Shown here: in pieces, positions 10,791 through 23,400 of the stretch | How the letters are laid out: every line of letters starts with the position of its first letter | How positions within the stretch are numbered: the stretch's first letter is position 1 | Assembly (NCBI GenBank): GCA_030248295.1 | Contig: JASANH010001384.1 | Coordinates: forward strand, 118,080 to 182,079 | Origin: Mesodorylaimus sp. YZB2_4 | Taxonomy: Eukaryota; Nematoda; Enoplea; Dorylaimida; Dorylaimidae | Length of the DNA: 64,000 bases | Direction of reading: 5' to 3' | Notes under the pieces: model-generated | Seen by the model: the letters and a program-made list of their open reading frames with translations, nothing else | Told to the model about the DNA's origin: nothing | Databases searched by the model: none | Made by a program: the position numbers and the translations under genes

Positions 10791-11918
10791 ACTCCTATGC
10801 ACCGTTCTTGGGGTTTTGGGGTGCCGTTTGAGATTGCTCGACCTATTCATTTAGGACGCGAGCATAGTGTGATGTAGTTAGGCTGGGATGTTCCTGTTAA
10901 CTGATATGGGTGATACCGCCCTTGACGACCGACCTTGGCAATACGAGCCATCCAATTCCAATCAAAGATGAAGAACGCGCCAATTCGAACACCGCTTTAC
11001 TCGTTCCGAGTACACACAGTGACTGACATGATCAGGGCTCCTCCACATATACCTACAGGTCTATAACAAGACTAGTTGGTGATCGGTGCAAATAAGAAAA
11101 CTGGAATGCAGTCTAGTCAATGTGCCAAACAGGATAATGCACGTGCCTATGCCTAATCGGTCGTCATGCAAATCTACAGAATAAAATCCAGTCAAGGTCC
11201 CGAATGTCTGATGGCAGAATTAACAAGATGAAACGTATCTATTCCTAATGAGCTTGCTTGCTTTGGTTCTGACATAAGAAGAGATTCTCACTCTAATTGT
11301 GCGGCAAATCCGAATAGCCATATCACAATAGCACCCAAATCAACCAATAATCTTGTAGACGCTCGCTTTCAAATAATGCCGCATCTATCTAGGGCGCCAC
11401 TCATCCCATCACTGATTGGCTGCTCCAAATGCAAAGCTCCAGCAATCACTTCCCCCAACGTTTCCCTACCCCAGGCTTATCACAATCTAACAAACCCCGC
11501 GATACGAAGGTATCGTTGTAGAGAAAAACAGACTGTCGCATAAATTTGCATAATAATAGCAGTCCATAACATCAATCAGGCCGCAGCCAGCCACAGGTTA
11601 ATTCCTGCAGCAGCAATTCACATTTTTATGCCATGATTTTAAAGCGACATAACCAGATACTATTCTTCAGACGCAGGCGAAACTTTTTCCCTGACCACAG
11701 GTCAACCGCCTGTGGAAACATTCAAGAGTCCCATCATCCAAGCATGCGTTGACCGATTTTGGTGTCGAAGTTACAATTACATGGATTATGGGCTTCTCAA
11801 TCCAAATAACCAACGCCAGTTGTTGTCAAGATCCGTCCGAGACTGTATGATGGATCAGGCCAAGTGTCCAAGCACGAACAAGACAAATGGCACCTGCTTT
11901 CACTACGACTATGACTGA

Positions 11919-13490
11919 ACCAAAGCATGAAGCCAGTACCCTACACTATTTCTGATGTGGTGGGTGATGGGTGAGAGTAATGCATTTTGGTACTAAAATA
12001 AAACCGACCTTGGAAACGTGGTGACAGAAAAAGATTAAACCAAGTCGTAAGTACACGATACTGATGATGGCATAGAAATAGACGTGTACAAGCAGAATAT
12101 ACAGTGCGTGAACACTCATCTAACAGTTTTTTCTTTATCAGGTTTTACTATACCACACTATTCTGATGCTTGTAAAATCCAAAGGACAGGTTAACAATTG
12201 AAGTTTTACAGAAGTAGGAAAAAGCATTGTAGTATATTGTATGTGGTAGAAAACAGCCAGGACGAATCACAAAATTTTGGCGAACCGAATTTGCACCAAA
12301 GACAAAGACGCAGAAACGTTATCTTATCTCATCAGTTGCCAACCAATTACGTACAGGATTTCCTGAAAACGAAAATATAATTTCAGAAAGCTACAAAGTC
12401 GCCCTCTTCTAAGTTGCAAACGCTCTACACCACTCAGCGAGTCAGTATCACCTTAATCTCTGGCTTTACATCAGAGCAGTGTAACCTGCAGCGCTTTGCA
12501 CAGAGCCCCAGCTGCGAGTGTCCCAGTCAGGATGATGTTTTGGATTGGTGCTAAAGCTCCGCTGTTCCCTATGTAATAAGACTTGTTTGAAATCTTCTAC
12601 TGTGGATGAACCTATTTTCAGACGTATCGCCCAACACAAATTGATTAACATGCGGAAGTTGAACCTACTGGCAGTATGCTAGTCAATGAGGTGAAGCTGT
12701 GTACTCAACAAGCCATCAGGTAGGCAGTAGTCGCACGCCTGACATCGATGCGCACTTTTCATGCCAATCGAGTAGAAGCCACAAAACATGTACTAGCCAC
12801 ATTTGACAGTTGAAGAACAAGGAGCAATAAAGTGCCTGACATTACAATATTTCTACTCTTTCTATAGCATCAGGGGAGAGATAAAGTCTATCATAAAATG
12901 CGAGATGTATTTGACAAGAAATACGATATGCAAGAAACTGAATTCGAATAAGGGAATCAAAGACCAGCCTGATCGCGTCCCTGGTTCGTAAAAGGAGCGG
13001 ATAATGATTTTCCCTAACTTTTCAGGTCTCCCCGACAAAAATTCGACCTTTTCCCTCAACAATGATTGATCACGTTTCCCTGATTTTTTTATTGCGTGTC
13101 TGGAGTCTCTGCAGTGCGCTAAAGCGTTTGGCTACCAGTAAAAATGAATGAGTCGCTGTCAAACCGATTTACTGACTTCCACCATGATCAAAGGCACATA
13201 GTAATAGCGGGTGATTCAAAATTTGAAATCTCAAAATGCATCCTCAGTTTTCTCTGACGTTCCCAGATTTTTCAGATACTTCTCAGGCTTTTGCAGGATT
13301 TGCAGCCTTCTATGAGCCTTGCGTGTGTCTTTTGTGCATCTCTGCGAGGCTCCTTCCACTTTCGCCCACCTGAATCTGTGTAGTGTATTATCTCCGATTA
13401 GCAATTCTCTCCTTTCTTTATGTCAACAAAATATTTCAAATGTTTGGCCAATACGCCTAGAATAAGCTATGCTCACAACATCGTTGGCGG
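11919..13490. other. Intergenic, no gene recognised
   Basis: Short open frames only, none with recognisable domains or coherent splice sites. It follows the stop of lectin paralogue 2; an AATAAA-like signal occurs near 11996, suitable for polyadenylation. Confidence 0.4.
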
Positions 13491-13605
13491 GGTTTATTGC
13501 CAGGTTTTGCAAGTCATAGGCCTCTAACCCTAGTGGCATTACACACTAAAGCATAATCGGCTTTCTGATTAATTTTGGAATAGCCTCGATAAAATCTGCC
13601 TTTAC
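13491..13605 (+). repeat. Dispersed repeat, partner of 6785-6890
   Basis: Diverged direct copy of the block at 6785-6890, sharing GCAAGTC-TA-GGCCTCTAACC and AAGCATAAT-GGCTTTCTGA in order. The pair brackets paralogue 2. Confidence 0.55.
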
Positions 13606-14035
13606 AAACAAAAATACAAAATTTATTTCTCTAGAAATCCTCTTTCGTCCATTTTGAAAAAACGCTTCTCCGAACAATCGCTGATGGTAGCAGAGCGTGG
13701 TTTCGATCCAAATTGCAACGAAAAAATCACGCTCTGCCACCATTATCGATTATCACTTATAGAAGAAGCGAAAAATGGATTATTAGAGAGAGGATAAACA
13801 AAATTTTGTCGCCCCGCAATGCGTACTTGAGCCTCGTCTACAGCTAACAGGTCATCAGCTTGTAGGCCACAAAGTCATCACATAAGAGGGCCACTATTCA
13901 CGACAATTATCATTCGAAACGGCGATCTACCCTCCGATTGCCTGCCCACGTCGCGGCGGAGACACGCATTTTGAACTGAAACTATATTTTACCAGCATTT
14001 CCCCGGGCTGTTCTCGGTTGTTTTCTTGCGCATTG

Positions 14036-14118
14036 GGGGCGGGGGGGGGTTTTTTTTATTAGAGATAGGTTCTTTTTTCTTGGTGGGGGGTTCGCTTTTC
14101 TCTTTTTTTGGGTTTTTC

Positions 14119-14151
<33 letters not shown>

Positions 14152-14355
14152 GTTTTTTTTTTTTTTTTTTTTTTGCGGCGGAGGATAAGGAGGGTCCCCT
14201 TCCTCTCTATTTTTTGCATTTTTTTTTGCCTTTTTCATCTCCCCCCCCTATTATTTTAAAAATTCGAATATTTCCGGCAGTTTTTTATTTAATCCCCAAT
14301 TTTCTCAGACGCAAAGACTCTCCTCTCACGCGTTTTTTCCCCTTCTTTCTCTCAT

Positions 14356-14387
<32 letters not shown>

Positions 14388-14470
14388 TTATCTTTTCTCC
14401 TCTTCTCTCTGCCCTTTTTCTTTTTTCTATCTTCTCCTTTATCATTTCTTTTTTTTTCTAATCGTCCCGT
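14036..14470. repeat. Pyrimidine-rich low-complexity tract with long poly-T runs
   Basis: Poly-T runs (about 14130-14174 and 14350-14390) are embedded in T/C-only sequence, with poly-G/poly-T at 14040-14058. The open frames across it are artefacts of base composition. The tract may be partly a sequencing or assembly weak point. Confidence 0.85.
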
Positions 14471-17400
14471 TTACGCCCACTCCTCGCACCGTCTTTCGGT
14501 GGCTATCTCTCTTCGATTTTAGGCAATACAGCATCTAAACATTTCATTCCTATCCCGCTCGTGTCAAAGTCCCCTTCCAACGATCCTGTATTGCCTTAAC
14601 GTTTTCAGCTCTTGGCTCAAAGTTCTTCACTTACATGGCGTGCAGCTGCTTGATCCGATCTTTTTATCAAACCATTTTTTTTTGTTGATTTAGGACTGGC
14701 CAAGCCCGAAGCCCGCGTCTTTTCCCACCCCGGCGGCACTTCGCTTCGTACGTTTATTGATTCCTCACACCTTCACATTACCATCCCTTTCAAACGCATC
14801 TACCCTCCATTGCCTTTGCCCACTCCGGCGAACACCATACCAGTACTGCTTAACCCGCATGTTCCCCGGATAGCCTATTTTAATCCTGACATTATTATTT
14901 TGTCCGATCGAGCTACCGTTCGAGAGTGGCGTTGTTTAATTAACACGTGCAGTTTTATTTAATTAAACATCGGATTTCGAATTTTTCATTTCGAAATTTG
15001 ACAAAATCGAACGAATTTTAGCGAAATTAGCACCGAATTACACGCAATTGATGGGTAAGTAATTTATGTACATATTACTAGGCTAAAATTTAGGTTTAGG
15101 GCTATTGCCTCTTGATGCTTTATGCTGAGCTTACAAATACTATTCAGTCTTTGTTGTCGCACTTCGTAAATCTATTGTTCACATTTCTGTTGCACTTTTT
15201 TGAACAGCAACCAGTTTTATTCAAATTACATATTCGGTCGAGTTTTCTTTCATTTCCATTATACGTTGACAATTTAGTTAACGCCTTGCATTTCCCGTTT
15301 CTGTGATCTGTCTGACACCTTAAATATCACATTTTTTCTTTAGTAATATTTCGGAAAAGTAACTGAGAATTTTTCGCATCATGTTTCATTTGCTTATTCA
15401 ATCTAAAAGATCGCATTTAAGAATTCTTGCGCAACAGAATTAGATTCTAAAAAGGCATATTAGTAGCATAATAAGACATTGTGTACATCTGTGTCCCTTC
15501 TCTTTTTTTGATTGAACTTTATTCCATTTTGATACACTTGGGGCTCGAGTATGCGTAGGAGCGGAGGAGAGGAGCGAGATAGTGCGGTTGTCAAGGGAGG
15601 CATTGGATTTGTTCGAATTCGGAATGGCGTGTGTACGATGCTCTCCGTATTTGGCGTGTGCGTTTCCTGTTCGTCTCGCCTTGCTCGCTTAGCACGTCCA
15701 TGGTCGGCTTGGTCATCGGTTGTGGCTGGCTATTTTCTTCCCTCGTTGCCTATGAAGTGGGAGGCGTGCTTCTCGTAGTAGTCCTTGTTCGAGTGTATGT
15801 AGACTAGCTCGATTTGCGGTCGAGGAAGGGGGAGGGAATAGATATGAGGCTAGACGAAGGCTGGCTAGCATGTTCGCTTTGGTCGTTAACCAAGCAGGCA
15901 ACTGCCTATCCAATGTCTCGATCAATACGAGCCAAGCCTGTCCATGCGAGTGGACATAGGCTGGCCTAGCCTCGCGCAGCTCTAGTGTATTAAGTATAAC
16001 GAGCAGCTGGGGTTTGTTATTTCGTCCGCCCGGTGACAGACGCTTGAGGATTGCACGCAAGATATACGAGACGGAAGCTGGCTCCTGCTCGTTTCTTTCC
16101 CTCTTCTGATGTATGCAACGTGCTTGGATTCCGATCGACCATAAGGCGCCCGCCAGGCCGGGGTGGTGGTCAGGATACATGGAGTACGGAAACGCATACT
16201 TGTACATGACCCCGAGTGAGGCAACCAAGGTTTGGGCCTATCTCCCTGGTGACTAAATGAAAGCAAAGTGCCATTGGTCTTGCCCTATGTCCGGCTTTGG
16301 TACGTTTTTTAATCTCCTGCGCATACTAAGCAGACGGGGGTAACTGAAGGAGCATAGGAATAGTGAATTGGAAGAGGGCGACGAGGCGAAGAAAGGACGC
16401 AGGCCCGTGTTGGTGGGTGGAGTAGGCCAGTTTAGCTTGGTACTATTCTATTTTTTCCCTCTTCTTTTGCAAAAAGGGAAAAATCGAACTCAATCTCCTG
16501 TTCCACATTTGGGTTTCGGGCGGGTGGCTTTTCCTGGCACTACACGTTCTTGGTGGCCGTCAATGCGAGGAGGAGGAAGAGGGAGGACAGTATCGGCCAT
16601 TGGTTCCTCACACCACTCTCATCCTGGTCGATCGTTTTCGCCGTGTGCACACAACTGAGCCTATGCACACTCATAGTCACGCCTGCTCGGACTTGTGACT
16701 AGTAGGAGGCCACACGCTTTTACCCACCACCAACCTCGCCCAGCTTTGGTCGGTCAAAAGCTTTTATTCACTTCACGGACATATAAGACGAATGAGGCGA
16801 GCCGAGGTGACGGCCTCTTTGGTTGGCTAGTGGACTAGTGAACGTAGAGACCTCGGTTTTTGATTACGAGACGTTGTGCACGGCGTATGAGTTGCCACTC
16901 TCCAAAAAGCTAACAGTCCTTTTATGCTCTTAACGGCCTCGCTTTATTCCCTAAAAGTCTACGAAGCTCCTCGCTATCCTCGGCCTAAAAGCTCCTTTTT
17001 GAAATTTCCTAAAGTCGAACTCGCCATTTGCACATCGCTGTTGCCAGATCGAACAAATTTGATCATTGGATTCTCAAAATTTGATGATCAGTGGTTTTCA
17101 GAATTAAGACAAAGCTTGACTCGTCCAGTCTGCAAGTCAATTTTGACGCCTGTGTAAAACCAGGACAGCCAGCGGCCTCTCTCTGCTTGTCTATTGAAAC
17201 CCGATTTGAAATCGAGAATCGATCGGAGATTTGTCAATTAATCGATATCTGAGTTTTCCTAGTTTGGATTCGAGTGCACCAGCCGCGTTCTCCTCTGATC
17301 TCTATTGTAGTATCCCAAGTCTGCGTCTGCGGCGGTTAGTTGTGCTCAGATAAACAGACCGTCAAAGTGTGATTTGTGGATCTCCATTTGATCAAGTAGT

Positions 17401-17487
17401 GTTCTATGCAAATTGTGATCAAATTCTGATTACTGGTATTTTGTCCTGAATACTACTCGTCCTCGATAATCAAAATCCGCTTCGATC
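14471..17487. other. Upstream region of the abLIM-like gene, no coding seen
   Basis: No recognisable exon or repeat was identified. The part from about 15.5 kb is more GC-rich and unique-looking than the flanking repeat DNA, fitting promoter and 5'UTR sequence of the gene starting at 17488. The transcription start could not be placed. Confidence 0.4.
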
Positions 17488-20400
17488 ATGAGCAGTAGTG
17501 AGGAGGATTTGGACGCACCAGGTGGCGAAAGTGGTGAAGGAAAGGCGAAATCCAAAAAGGCTGGTATGAGTGGTTTTGAAATTTTTTGAACTTTGGTGTA
17601 AGATGTCGGATAGCTCCAGCAAGTGTTAAAATAAAGGGTCGCTTTCACAATTAGTTAGGATATGTCCTAGATACTGGGCCCTATCTTACATCATAGTGAT
17701 ATGACTGCCCTAAATTTGGGATACGTTCTAGATGATTCTGAATAATCTTACCTGATCTAACATTAAATAAGGCAACAAGAAAAGTTGCTTCGTGCAGTTT
17801 TTTGCCTCTGGGCGGTATAATGCTGCTGCCTCACTGTATTGCAGTGTTGTGGATTGCAACTATATTTAAGTCGTCATTTACAAGAGGTAATAGAAAAATT
17901 GAGGAAAGGTAGGATGCACAACAGCTTAAGTAGATGGTGTAGGTGTAGGTAAGACACAGATTCAAAAGTTTCTTAGGTATTGATTGATACCCTGATCGAT
18001 AAGTAGATAAGCCAATAGGGCGTGTTTCTAAAACGATATTTAGAGTATCCACCAATTTCCCAGTTCATATTGGGTATGAATTTCTTAACTGTTTTTCTAG
18101 TTGCTTATAAAATAGCATATCAGTGACTGGCAGATCATCTTGCAGCGATGTCGAATTGTTTGCGTTTTTCACACACATCTAAATAGTTAAGCTATCTTTT
18201 TCTTTTTTTGCTGCTTCAGTTTCGTCTTATTTCGCTTTTGCATTCTTGCATTAGCTTCTTTGTCTTTCTACTCTTGCACTAGTTGGCTATTGTGTGCATG
18301 TGTGTGGTTGAGCTGGGACGTTTCTGCTCGCTTGCTCTGTCCAAGCAAAGGTGTGGTGCAGAGAGGCCAGACGGCTGTGCACTTACAGTATGGCTTATGT
18401 AAGAGGATATTGTGTTGGGGTGAGGTGTGAGAAAAGGAGGCAAATGAATGTTTGCCGAATCGTATAACATAGTAAACGTTTATTTTGCTTGTCATATATG
18501 CTCGTTCAGCCGTGGTCATCATTCGTGGCCGACGTTCAAAGAAGAGAATTTGAGGAAAAATTCAATTCGTCCTCGGCCTTTTCTTCTGTGCACAAGGACC
18601 AGACGATACTAACCATTTTGATTGCATGCTGGTTTTGATGAGAATTCGGAAATTGCGTGCGAGGATAACATTTTTGGTGGAAATGATTTTTGGGAAATTG
18701 AAGTAATTGTCGATCGATCGAGGTGAAATTAGCGGACGAGAGAACAGGTAGAATGACTACGGACGTGTATAAGCATAGTGGAAAGAGGACGTCGTTGTCG
18801 GCCGACGATCCGTCGACGGCGGCGGCTGCGAAAGGATTCGGTGGTGTGTATTTAGGACCAGCCACGGACTATTTGAGTAGCGGCTCACCGCCGACTAGGA
18901 CGAGTAGTCAGAAGAAGAAAGATCGACAGCAGCAAGAAGGAAGACGCGAGAGTAAAGCTGAAGAAAAGTTAAAAGGTGCTAATTGGTTTTATGGGGGAAG
19001 GGGTGCTGAAACATTGAATCTGAAGGAAATGCTTGTCTACGCAATGTGTAATTAGTGAGGTGGGAGAGTGGGTTGGAAATATGGTCGATAGATGGGGAGT
19101 GAATAGCGAGGCGACCAGATCTTGATGGGGAGTTTATGAAGTCCAGGGGAAATCATGCTAGCAGATTGAAGAACAGTCTTTCATGTGCGTTTTCCAATTC
19201 TGCAGTGGTCGGCCTTGCGCTGTGGTTTAGTGTCACGCTAAATGCTCCTTCCCATTGCTGAATGTCCTATGTGCGAGCTCAGCTTGTGTTATTGTGTGGA
19301 ATGTACTCGATACGGGCCCAATCACTTATGCCCTTTTAGAAATGGTGGCATCATCGTCAGAGCCGGCACCAGTTTGGGGTGGTGTGTACGTTGGGCCGGC
19401 CAGTGAGATGCCGATTGCTGGTACTAGCGCGGCTCGGCCGAGCTATAGTCGCACCTCGGGCAACGAAGAACCAAATGAGAGTGGCCTCGGACCTGCCATC
19501 GCTTCCAGATTAATCAGGACCTTTTCCGGAAGATCCAAAGAACAAAGGAGTTCTATGCGCGGAGGTTCCGTTTTGTATCTTGTCTATTGGTGTTGGCTGA
19601 ACTGTGGTGGTGTGGTGGACTCAGATGGGGTGATTATGTTGCATTTAGTTTTCGAATTTGGTCAGAGATAGGTTTTCAATTTTTTTGAGTGGATTAGGAG
19701 CATGTCTGGATTTAGTTTGGCTGAAATATTTTGTTTTTTGGAGGGCTGTTCTGCCATGGCTGAATTGGTACTTCTGGGGATGGAAATCAATTGGATTTAG
19801 GGCCTTTGGTTGTGTGAACTTTGGTTTCAAATCCTTCCTTCGGCTTGTTTCGAAGGATGCATGCATGTTTGGTTGAGTGGTTGACTACATTTGAGTGCAC
19901 TCTTAAAAAGATTTTCTTGCGTCAGATTTAAAACTAACCAACACGGAAATTGTGAGAAATCAGGCTCAATTTTTTAATGAAATATTTTTAAACGATGGAT
20001 TCATCTCATTTGCACATTAGCAGTATGTGAGAGAGGTTAGACATTTTAGCTTCATCAGTCAAAACTCTGATTAGAGGTGATCACATGAGATTAATGTGAT
20101 GTGAAGACCCAACTGATAAGTTGACTGCACTGCGTCTGTCCTCGTTTTTTTGAAAGCACCTAAGCTGCAATTATATTTGTTTGTTGAATTTTAGGTAAAG
20201 TACGATGCGAAATATGCAAGAAGAAATGCGTGGGCGATGTTATACGAGCTGACGACAAGCATTTCCACTTGGCTTGTTTTTCATGCAAGGGTGAGTGTGG
20301 GTGGGGTGGCATCGGGTCTGGTGAGCACTGTGTGGGATGATGCGTGGAGTGGAAGTAGAGCAGAGTTGTCAGGGAGTGACTTGATAATTTCAGAGTGTGG

Positions 20401-23400
20401 CCTGGATGTAGTCTGCCTGGTGAGTGATAGGAGGGCTGGGTTGTTTAGAGGGCATAGAGGAGAGGCGCATGATGCTGTTTGCATTAGGCAATGAGGTGAT
20501 GGGCTGGATAATTCTGTGTGTTACAACATTATACACTTGTGCAATATCAGCATGAAAAAAGTAAAATGCGTTAGGTGACTGCACTCACGATCGGAAGAGT
20601 GCTTTCCGGCGCACCCAGGCGGCGGGAGATGTGAAACCTGTGGGGTTGATATCTCCCAGCGAGGGGAGAGTATTGAGGAAAGCTGGTTGTACTATATCAA
20701 TCAATAGCTGGACTATTGATTGATTTTCTCCCTAGGTGTCTTATACTATGACATCTGCAGACGAGAAAGGACTGGCAGTGACAGTGAGTTCTTCTTTTAT
20801 AGCTTGCCAAAGGCCATTGGGCGAAGTTGGATACTTTGTTGAGAAGGGCGACTACTATTGTCCGTCCGATTACCACAGCAAGTTTGGTCGAAAATGTCCC
20901 ACGTGCAATAAATACGTGGAAGGCGATGTTGTGCAGTTATTGGATCGTGTCTACCATCAACAGTGTTTCAAATGCGATCGATGCAGGTGAGCCGTGGCAC
21001 GGGTCGGAGGTCGGGGTGCACTGGTGTCCTTGGTTAGGTCACAAAACTTGGGCTTGGTGTGAATACTAATCTAGTTCCCTTTGTGTTACCCATTTGTCCT
21101 CACTCCCTCTCAAACAGTTTCCCTAGGGGTGTGGGGTATTTGAGTGTTACGACGGTGTGTGGTTTGTCCCACCCCATGGGCACCGTGCCATGATGTTCTG
21201 GAAATAAGGGAAAATACTGAATGACTTGAATGCACCTCGAAGGTTGTTTGGGTTGATTTTGGAATCAATATCATTTAGTGGAACTTGCATGCTAAAGCTG
21301 CAGCAAAGTTCCCACCTAGTTTCTGCCCTTGAATAATTTTTCCGGGGTATTTGAGTATGTACGTCGCGTGTGCAATCAGGCTAAGACATGGTGTCAATGA
21401 GCATGCCACCTGGCAGTCATGTGAGATAGGCCGCAAGACGGAGGACTCTGCACTGTAGAATGGCGCAAGCAGTATGGTACTCTATGTTGACAAGAATATT
21501 GCATATCTCTGCGTGCGTGCTCTGCGTATATTGTCACAGCGTAGAGACTCGTCTGGCAACCGATCCTCTACGCAGAGCTGCTTGCAGCTGGGGATGCAGC
21601 GTGGGCTAGGTGACTTGGTTGGGCTTTTGGCGAGGCGCAAAAGCTCCGCTCCGCCGGTCACTTCCTCCAGTAATAGGGACCCAGACATATTACTTCAGTT
21701 TGCACTTTCGCAGGCAATCATTTCCGGCTGGTCAAAAAGTCACCTATAACGGCAGGGAGACCCTATGCCAAAAGTGTGTCAGCGTACCCGTTGCTAAAGT
21801 GAAACCCACGCAACTGTCGTCAGAACAACCCGAAACGGAGCTGCAACGACAGCAGCATCTGAAAGAGAAACAAATACAACAAGTGCACGAAGAGCATCAA
21901 CAAGTATTGGAAGGACAAATCTCACCGCCTGGGCTCTCCTCTCCGACCAGTAAGTGACAGGCGGTTTTTATGGAGGGCGGGTTTGCAACTGGGTAAAGCA
22001 GGCCCTGTTGGCTGGGCATAAGGTAGGTGTTAAATAGGTATCAAAAGGATGTGCGGACGGAGACGACTGAACATCTGAAGTGGCAGATAGCATTGGAAGG
22101 AGGCCTCTAACACGAGGGTCAATTGACAAGTCGTTGTGATTAAAGTCAGTGAATATTTGAAGGAGCGGACGAGATCTGACGAGCGATGCTCGACTACCAT
22201 TTGTTTGACCCATCAAATTTTTGTTTCAGCGTGCGCTGCTTGTAATCAATTGATCCATAGTGGTCAAGTGTTGTTGGCCTTGGATGCGCAGTGGCATATT
22301 TGGTGTTTCAAGTGCACAGCGTGCGGTTCGGTATTGCATGGCGAATACATGGCCAGGTAAATTGTACTTGATAGGCTCTGCGTGAGTTTAGGTTACAAAA
22401 TGACTATGAATTCCATCCAGACTGACTTAATGCAGTGAGTCGTCGGATGGAAGGGACTAAAGTGATTCTAAATTCTAAACAGTGCAGATAAATTTGTATC
22501 GAAGTTTTAATTGTAATGCAAATTGTATATCAAGTTTTTAGAGGGAAGTTGCATTTGGATCAGCGTCAGATGCATCGCGATATCTGTACTGTATTTCAGA
22601 GATGGATATCCATTTTGCATTCGCGATTACAACGCTCAATTTGGCGTCAAGTGCGACGAGTGTGGACGATATATTGCTGGTCGTGTGTTGCAAGTAAGCC
22701 TGTTTCGTTATCTGATCGAGAGAAGGCTATAGTAACCAAGGTAATCAACTACACCTGCGACTGAAACATCATGGTGAGGGGTTGATATTTGCCAGCCAGG
22801 GGAAATCGACAGTTTTCTTTCACTTTCCATAATCTCTCAGACACGAAGGGTTGCAAAAGCTTTTGGCTGAAATAACTGATGTTGCTTTTCAGTTCCTAGT
22901 TTTTGTGAAGCGTGGTAGTAACAATGTATCGTAGTAAATACGATGTGCACTTACAGTATAATTGACTTGCCAGGTTTTGCCTGATGCATAAGAATTAACT
23001 TGGATTTCTAGGCGGGAAATTATCATTTTCATCCGACGTGCGCTCGTTGTACTCGGTGCTCACAACCGTTTGAGGATGGCGAAGAGATGTATATGCAAGG
23101 TGGGTGTGCTTAAGTCAGGTCAGACGAATCTACTTGGATGAGACTGGGTCACATTTTGTTCTGCTGGGGTCATAGCACAGGACGAGCTTGCGGGGTTAGG
23201 TTGCTGTGTAACTGTCGGGGACCCTTTGGTGGGTGTCTTTACGCTCAGGTACCCCAGCTGCTTTTCTCTGATGCGGGCTAGAAGGAGTAGTTTGTAAAAA
23301 CTAGGCCGGAATGGAAATAATGACACTTTTGTGGAGTATGTACTCAATGTAAGCTGTGTTTTGCAGGAGACGAAATCTGGCACGCTCGTTGCAACGATCT

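Larger units (their letters stand above)
7448..11918 (+). pseudogene. Lectin-like + PAN paralogue 2, degenerate
   Basis: Five exons correspond one-to-one with paralogue 1 and keep its phases: 7448-7526 (signal peptide MKMFLFLLLTACLT...), 8053-8263, 8369-8427, 8533-8816 and 11671-11918. Lesions: exon 2 has an in-frame TAG at 8208-8210 where paralogue 1 reads CAG, followed by a net +5-nt change that shifts the frame before the REYRAALNLADN segment. The PAN exon has lost four codons around the first cysteines (CVEACADRTW became CVDRFW) and has Gln or Arg for two other cysteines, yet keeps the CFHYDYD end and stop. Exon 4 is well conserved (GCAI, EWYS, FAKYY, CFALNW, WYPIC). The last intron (about 2.85 kb) has absorbed repeats and a DCAF8 fragment. 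Alternatively the CTLD-encoding exons 3-5 could still be expressed from another start. Confidence 0.75.

Noticed and set aside
14026-14522. Open frames of Phe/Ser/Leu and Lys repeats
   Set aside because: They are translations of poly-T and pyrimidine tracts.
18342-18975. Minus-strand open frames opposite abLIM exon A
   Set aside because: They mirror the plus-strand coding exon and show no domain.
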